From: Rotaria sp. Silwood1
Taxonomy: Eukaryota; Rotifera; Eurotatoria; Philodinida; Philodinidae
Reading direction: 5' to 3'
DNA length: 64,000 bases
NCBI GenBank assembly: GCA_905250075.1
Contig: CAJNOP010000234.1
Coordinates: forward strand, 193,723-257,722
Under the pieces are notes generated by a model. The model was given only the letters and a program-made list of their open reading frames with translations. It was not told the DNA's origin and searched no databases. A program made the position numbers and the translations under genes. Below are positions 59,787-64,000 of this stretch, piece by piece (positions within the stretch are counted from its first letter, which is position 1; each line of letters begins with the position of its first letter).

Positions 59787-64000
<4,214 letters not shown>

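Overview
This is a eukaryotic, animal-type window: very AT-rich (about 70% by eye), with intron-rich genes whose introns are mostly 45-60 nt long with GT...AG ends, plus a few much longer introns that carry repeats. Gene content (ABCB transporter, USP31/43-type deubiquitinase, PRMT5, MITF/TFE bHLH-Zip factor, RGS3-like C2-PDZ protein, HSPA4/HSP110) is metazoan. The compact introns, low-complexity D/S/N/Q-rich coding and an abundance of small DNA transposons fit a bdelloid rotifer (Rotaria/Adineta-like). The phylum assignment is inference and no marker proves it. Two runs of 10 N are scaffold gaps.

Layout. 1-4.9 kb: accessory DNA with an intact-looking hAT-type element (8-bp target duplication, 17-bp terminal inverted repeats, two arrays of an AGACTTCA-type subterminal repeat) carrying a gene of unknown function; a diverged inverted copy of that gene lies at the window start. 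5.0-11.9 kb (-): full-length ABCB/P-glycoprotein gene, about 29 exons. 12.5-15.1 kb (-): decayed pseudogenes resembling PP1 catalytic subunit and the Hsp90 co-chaperone Cdc37. 16.7-18.2 kb (-): LRAT-domain protein. 19.1-19.5 kb: hAT-type MITE. 21.1-26.9 kb (-): USP31/43-like ubiquitin protease, divergently paired with PRMT5 (27.5-30.9 kb, +). 31-38 kb: repeats and featureless DNA. 38.6-40.9 kb (+): small cysteine-rich two-exon gene (tentative). 41.9-42.2 kb (-): relic of a hAT transposase C-terminus. 43.5-44.6 kb (-): single-pass membrane glycoprotein, cut by a gap. 44.6-50.4 kb: AT-rich, no gene seen. 50.5-52.8 kb (+): MITF/TFE transcription factor. 55.5-56.7 kb (-): C2-PDZ protein like the N-terminal half of RGS3. 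59.8-64.0 kb (-): HSPA4/HSP110, 5' end outside the window.

The genes are unrelated housekeeping, signalling and transport loci; they do not form a pathway. The unifying theme is small palindromic DNA transposons. At least eleven foldback or MITE-like insertions of several families are seen, most in introns or just beyond genes. Three insertions have 8-bp target duplications (hAT type) and two have TA duplications with mariner/Tc1-like ends. One of the latter sits in the intron that splits the catalytic cysteine codon of the ubiquitin protease. Coordinates of multi-exon genes span first to last coding base; exon joints were read by eye.
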